Shown here: one piece after another, positions 59,086 to 64,000 of the stretch
Layout of the letters: each line of letters opens with the position of its first letter
How positions within the stretch are numbered: position 1 is the stretch's first letter
NCBI RefSeq assembly: GCF_023898315.1
Contig: NC_064615.1
Span: 9,842,501-9,906,500 of the forward strand
Length of the DNA stretch: 64,000 bases
Direction of reading: 5' to 3'
DNA from: Schistocerca nitens
Lineage: Eukaryota > Arthropoda > Insecta > Orthoptera > Acrididae
Notes under the pieces: generated by a model
What the model was told of the DNA's origin: nothing
The model's database searches: none
Seen by the model: the letters and a program-made list of their open reading frames with translations, nothing else
Made by a program: the position numbers and the translations under genes

Positions 59086-60254
59086 CCGAAGACTTAAAAT
59101 AATGTTATGGACGATCAAACGGTGTTGTACGCCGCTAGTACGTTAATACTACATGTTGAATGTTAATATTCAGTAAATTATTGAAAGTAAGGTGAAAGGT
59201 GGCTACACTGAGCCACAGCGCCAGAGATCGCTAGAGAGCATTGTTCCGCCGCCTCCACTGGCGGTGATTATTGAGATGTCGTAGTGGGAGTGCTTGTCGA
59301 GGACTCGTAGTAGTCAGTTCGTGTTCAGATGTGCTAGTAGGGAGTGCTTGCTGAGATGTGATACTGAAAAGTTCTTGTTGAGATGTGGTAATAGCGAGTC
59401 GGTGTGGAGATATATTGTAATGATTAGAGTGATTTTGGTCAATATATGAAGGTAACGAAACTTGATTTACTTTTCATTATTTCCATGTCGTAAATAATGC
59501 TTCATTACAGGTTCAGTCAACAAAGCATCTGGCTTGTGTTCTGGGATTAGAGTGTAATTCTGGTTTTCTTGAGTAATTATGGTATTTCTATTTCCTTTAA
59601 TTAATTCAGTATAAATGATATTTAAAATTTCTTGTGTTGTTGAAGAAGAACCGTGCCAGATGCGTACGTTGAGTCATACTCCCACACACAGAACAGTTAC
59701 ACTTGTGCTTTGGTTTCATAGGTTTTATAGTTGCTGGGGACTTAATTAATTAATTAATTGTGTTAATGAAAATTTCCATTTCATTCTTTGTTATTGTTCT
59801 AAGCAGTCAGATTGCGTAATAATACTAGTCAGGGCCAACCGTTTACGAGACTTCATAATCGGACAAACAGCTACTAAAGCAGAAATTAAAATTATTTGCA
59901 TTCTATTTTAATTAAGCCCCCATGCGCGTGGCGACCCTGCCAGGATCGTCCCTTGGAATTCTTCTGATTGTAGAAATAGTAGACAGTAGGATTGTTGTAG
60001 TAATTTGTAGTTTAGTAATTGTAGTCTATATTGCATGTGTAGATTTGGTAATTGTCATTCTTCTAATGGTATTTTTTTTTTTTTTGCAAAATTTCATTTC
60101 TGTTGTCTTGTCTACAGGTTGGACAATTAGTGCAATTATTTCAATTGTTCGATGATCGTGTTTGAGGGAAACATCTCGTGTGAATGATATTGTTGATGAT
60201 AAAGTGTCATTGTGTGTAATTTTTTTATAGTGACGAGTTTTGTATATTTTGTAA

Positions 60255-61676
60255 ATGATCACGCGATCAATGAAAAAGGCAAAAATGATGGATAGTGAGA
60301 ATGACGAAATTGTTAACATGGCGAACTCGCCAACAGAGGAAAACAGTATGATGGATAATGAAGTGGAAAACAATGTAATAAGTCGGGAAATTAGTCCGGA
60401 ACCATTTCAAAATTTTTCTCAATCAGAAAATTCACAGAATAAGAGATTAACGACAGAAGATTCTGTAATAGTATCGAACACAGATAGCTTTACAGCTATG
60501 ATGAAGGAAACTGGTTTTGCGAGAAATGTTAGAGGCGAAAAGAATTTCGAACCAGATCATATGGAACAGTTGATGAGTGCAATATTAAATTTGGGATCAC
60601 AGTTACGATCTGAATTAAAAACAGAGATGGGAACTTTGGCAACACGGTTAGACTCACAAATGGAAACACGGATGGGAACAATGGAAACTCGGTTAGGATC
60701 TGAATTAAAAACAGTGGCAACACGTTTAGAAACAGAGTTGGAAACAATGGAAACACAGTTAGACTTACGAATAGGGACATGTTTCAAAAATATGAAAGAT
60801 GAGTTAAAGAAAGAAATCAGAGAAGAAGTACAACCGATTTTGAACTCTCACAATAATAGATTAATTGCAGTAGAGATTAGACAAAGGGAACAGGATAGAG
60901 AACAGGAAGAAAGAGATCGCGTGATAGTACAAAAATTTTCAGAGTTAAATTTACAACGTGCACACGATAAGAAAGAAATATTTGAGAGAATCGAGGAATC
61001 CGTAGCAAATGACAGAATAAATAATCTAACACAACAATATGAACAGTTAACTACCAAATGTGTCAACACTGAAACCCGAGTCGCGACACTTACGGAAGAC
61101 GTAAATAAACAGAAAGAAAAAATAGGTGACTTATCGGAAAGAGTTGAGGAGATTTCAGATAAATTGACAAATCTTAGTTTACATGGGGACAGAGATTCAG
61201 ATGATACAGCACCATTGCCATTTGCAGAAACCGAAGAGTATCAGAACATAAATGAGCATGTTGAAAATCAGGGAAAATTTAATGAACGCGTGAAAAGGGA
61301 ATTTGAGGCATTAAAAAAGCAAGTCAAACAAATTGAAGGCGAAATCATAGGAAAAGACAGTAGAAGAAATTTAGAATCACAGATAGCAGAAGGGTTTGAA
61401 GAAAGTAATTTGTTTCATTTACGGGATGCAACAAGAGAGCGCCAGGCGCGCGAACTTGACAATAATCGACATTCAAACTGGGACAGACGCGGTAGGTCTT
61501 TGTCGCCACGAGGCGAAAACTTTGACTATAAACACTTTTTGACTGTCCGGAAATTTCAGATCTTTCGTAATTCTAAGAATGACATACATCCATGTTCATG
61601 GCTTGATCAATTTACGTACGCACTTCCGCCAAATTTGCCACTGAGTCACAAACTGAAATTTATGTGCAGTTATTAA
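60255..61676 (+). pseudogene. gag-like region of Ty3-type fossil, coiled-coil rich
   Basis: About 470 residues. Residues near 115-185 are repeats built on an ELKTEMGTLATRLDS / METRMGTMETRLGS pattern, followed by long charged helices, giving an extended coiled coil. The C-terminal HPCSWLDQFTYALPPNLPLS resembles the start of a gag capsid domain. No zinc knuckle is visible. Confidence 0.7.
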
Positions 61677-61859
61677 AGTCCTCAGGGGATTCACTACACT
61701 AAGTGAATATGTGCCGTAGCGCTCACAGGGCCCCGAGCTGTAGTGGTGCTATTTCCCTTTTAGTTTTCAGCACCGCTGCCTACTCTTTCACTATTCTTTG
61801 CATCTATAAAAACAACTCTTCTACTATCCATCTGTCTAAACAGTAGGTAAAGATTAACT

Positions 61860-62420
61860 GGATATGACGATTTTACCCAAAAGTGACTTCGGAAATTACC
61901 GTTTGGACTTACTATATTTTCAGCAGCGTTCATTCGTAGTTTAAACGAAATTTTACCTGTTTATCTTCGTGACAATATTACTTCATATGTTGACGACATT
62001 CTTATTGTTAAACGTTCTTGGAGTGAGCACAACAAAATTTTGGATTCATTATTACGTATTTTTGCAAGAGTTGGCATTACAGTGACCTTGGAAAAATCTG
62101 AATTTGGTCGTTCTCAGGTGAAATTTCTCGGTCACATTATTTCTACAGAAGGTATTCTTCCTGATCCAGAGAAACTAGACGCTATTCGTAATTATGCTGT
62201 TCCTACCACAAAACGTGATGTTCGTAGTTTCCTTGGTGTCTGTAATTTTCTTAGACGCTTTGTTAGATTGGATGATTTGGCCACACCTCGTTTACACATT
62301 TCAGTTATGCGCACTTTGGTCCCAGAAAATGCTTTCGTAAATTACGAGAAAATTGTTACTTCAGTAATATGGAAAAACGTATTCGATCTGTTCTTGCCAA
62401 ATGCAAATTATGTTAATAGG
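61860..62420 (+). pseudogene. RT/RNase H remnant of the fossil
   Basis: Includes the palm YVDDILIV box (about 61990-62010), VTLEKSEFGRSQVKFLGHII (RT thumb) and KRDVRSFLGVCNFLRRFVR, all Ty3-type signatures. Truncated. Confidence 0.85.
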
Positions 62421-62452
62421 CTAAGCCGCCAACAATTTCTCACAGAGCACCG

Positions 62453-63295
62453 TTGTTTCCTATCATTCCAGCGAAATTAAAGGACATGGCTGCAGTCGAT
62501 TTGTTCGGTCCAGTGGTTCGTTCTACTAATGGTTTTGCGTACATTTTTGTAGCAGTGGAATTGACATCAAAATATGTGTGTTTTACACCTTTACGCAAAG
62601 CAACAGCTCGTTCAGTATCTAACGCTTTCATCAAACATTTTCTTAAAGAAGTTGGTCATGTTGATAAGGTTATATCAGATAATGGATCACAGTTTCGCTC
62701 TAAAATTTGGCTACGTACTCTACGGCGTCATAAGATTAAACCAATTTTTATTTCACTTTTTCACCCTCAATCTAATGCTTCAGAGAGATGGATGAAGGAA
62801 ATCAATAAATTGTGCCGTCTTTATTGTCATCAGAATCACAGAACTTGGGATCAGTATCTTCATATTTTTCAAAACATTCTGAATGAACTTCCTAATGACT
62901 CAACTTCTTTACCGCCTCTATTGATATTAAAAAATAAAGTACCAACAAATCGCATTTCTGAAATCGTTCCTTTTCCGCCTTCACGGAAACTGCGGCATTC
63001 TGAAGTTGTCAACCTGGCTCTACGAAATATTGCGTCTGCGGCTGCAAGAAGAGAGAAATCAGCTAAGCATCCTGGTCGTTTAAAAATCTTGTCAGTTGGT
63101 CAAAAGGTGTTAATTAAGTCTCATCGTTTGTCTCATAAAGGAAAAGGCTTGTGTCGCAAATTTTTTCTGCTTTATAACGGTCCATATAGAGTTCGCAAAA
63201 TTATTCATGATAACACTGTTGAAATAGAAACTCTTAAATCTTGGCGCTCTAAGGGAATACATCATATATCGAACGTAAAAATTTTTGTGGAATGA
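62453..63295 (+). pseudogene. Integrase of the fossil
   Basis: The DDE catalytic core (AAVDLFGPVVRS first D, VISDNGSQFRS second D) is followed by FHPQSNASERWMKEINK, where the E follows as in Ty3 integrases, then a C-terminal domain (ILSVGQKVLIKSHRLSHKGK, GPYRVRKII). The N-terminal zinc-binding part is not seen in this region. Confidence 0.88.
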
Positions 63296-64000
63296 CATAC
63301 TTTAGAGAAACTAACAGCTACGTAAACATGCGGAGAGTACAAGGATACCGCGCTGTGTTTTGGCGGCGGCACATACTCAAAGCAACAGTCAGTCTGCGCG
63401 CCGCACAAGGCAGTCGTTGACCGCAAACAATTACTTCCTACGTCACGCGCCAACAGCTGATCGAGCGCTCAGTGTGAATGCACTGACAGCCGTAAACAAA
63501 TACACAGTCTAATCTCTCCGATTAAATTCTGTATAAGCTATGGTGACTTTATAAATTATGTTATTAACGTTCAGTATTTTTCAGGATATGGTTCTATAAA
63601 ATATTTAAGAACTTCAGGTAAATTCTGTGCGTGTCCGACGTTAAGACGACTTGCTATTGAGAAAATTTCAGGAATAATGTCATTTCGAAGAAGAAAGTAA
63701 TAAACAAAAAAGGTAACGATTAATTGAGTTTATTTTTCAGGTAACATATTTCCACTTAGGTACGTACTTTTTGCTGCTTGCGATTACGTGACTCATACTT
63801 TGTGCTAATTTCATGTTCTATGAATTTACTTGTGAAGCGACGTGCTTGCGCACATTAACTGATTTTGTCAATGATTGACTAATGAACAGGGTTGTTATTT
63901 GTATATATTATGCATCGCTTGGCTGCACTGCTTTTTCACTGATGTCATATTTTTTAATTATGTGCCTGCTGTGCTTATTTATTTAAATTGTAATTGTCAC

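Larger units (their letters stand above)
59150..64000 (+). mobile_element. Ty3-type LTR retrotransposon fossil, partial
   Basis: Parts in order: a possible 5' LTR (about 59150-59925, boundaries uncertain); a primer-binding-site-like TGGCGACCCTGCCAGGA at 59929; gag 60255-61676; an RT/RNase H remnant about 61860-62420; integrase 62453-63295; then non-coding sequence to the window end. Much of pol is missing and there are several breaks, so it is not functional. No 3' LTR lies in the window. Age cannot be read without the second LTR. Confidence 0.8.

Noticed and set aside
1-64000. CRISPR array, prokaryotic operon, phage or defence island
   Set aside because: No regularly spaced repeats, no bacterial gene layout; all signals are eukaryotic transposable elements.

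Overview
This window is repeat-dense animal DNA with no host gene I can support. The mix is RTE-type and CR1/Jockey-superfamily LINEs, Penelope-like elements (PLEs), tRNA-headed SINEs, Tc1/mariner, hAT and foldback DNA elements, and two Ty3-type LTR fossils. It fits a large-genome arthropod. The SINE and LINE families look like those of a grasshopper or locust (Orthoptera, Schistocerca-like), but that is a judgement from memory, not a search. Almost every long reading frame is a piece of a transposase, reverse transcriptase (RT), endonuclease, gag or integrase.

Layout. 0.2-0.65 kb: PLE remnant. 1.7-4.6 kb: minus-strand CR1-like LINE holding a mariner/IS630 transposon, which itself holds a SINE. 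6.9-7.6 kb: 765-bp foldback MITE with TTAA ends. 9.1-10.1 kb: 5'-truncated RTE LINE. 11.2-18.6 kb: one PLE split by a near-complete RTE LINE (12-bp target duplication) and by a Tc1 transposon (TA duplication); its 3' part carries a well-formed hammerhead ribozyme. 19.4-22.8 kb: LINE pieces and a SINE. 24.1-24.9 kb: PLE remnant. 24.9-30.4 kb: gag-only LTR element on the minus strand. 30.6-36.1 kb: a very old inverted repeat with a degenerate tandem array at its centre, later hit by a SINE and an RTE LINE.

36.4-39.2 kb: microsatellite, SINE, PLE end, Tc1, mariner and LINE scraps. 41.0-46.2 kb: near-complete RTE LINE split by a CR1-like LINE. 47.2-50.4 kb: LINE end, then a degenerate hAT holding a SINE that holds a tRNA-bearing foldback element. 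51.0-52.6 kb: RTE LINE. 52.8-53.4 kb: Tc1 end and two SINEs. 55.1-56.7 kb: CR1-like LINE next to a PLE endonuclease remnant. 57.6-59.1 kb: short terminal-inverted-repeat element with a tRNA-like sequence, then a second type of RTE-like LINE. 59.2-64 kb: broken Ty3-type element running toward the window end.

The elements do not work as a pathway. The useful information is the order of insertion, read from target-site duplications, and a few RNA or structural motifs: the hammerhead, the tRNA-like foldbacks and the ancient inverted repeat. I found no new defence or metabolic system.
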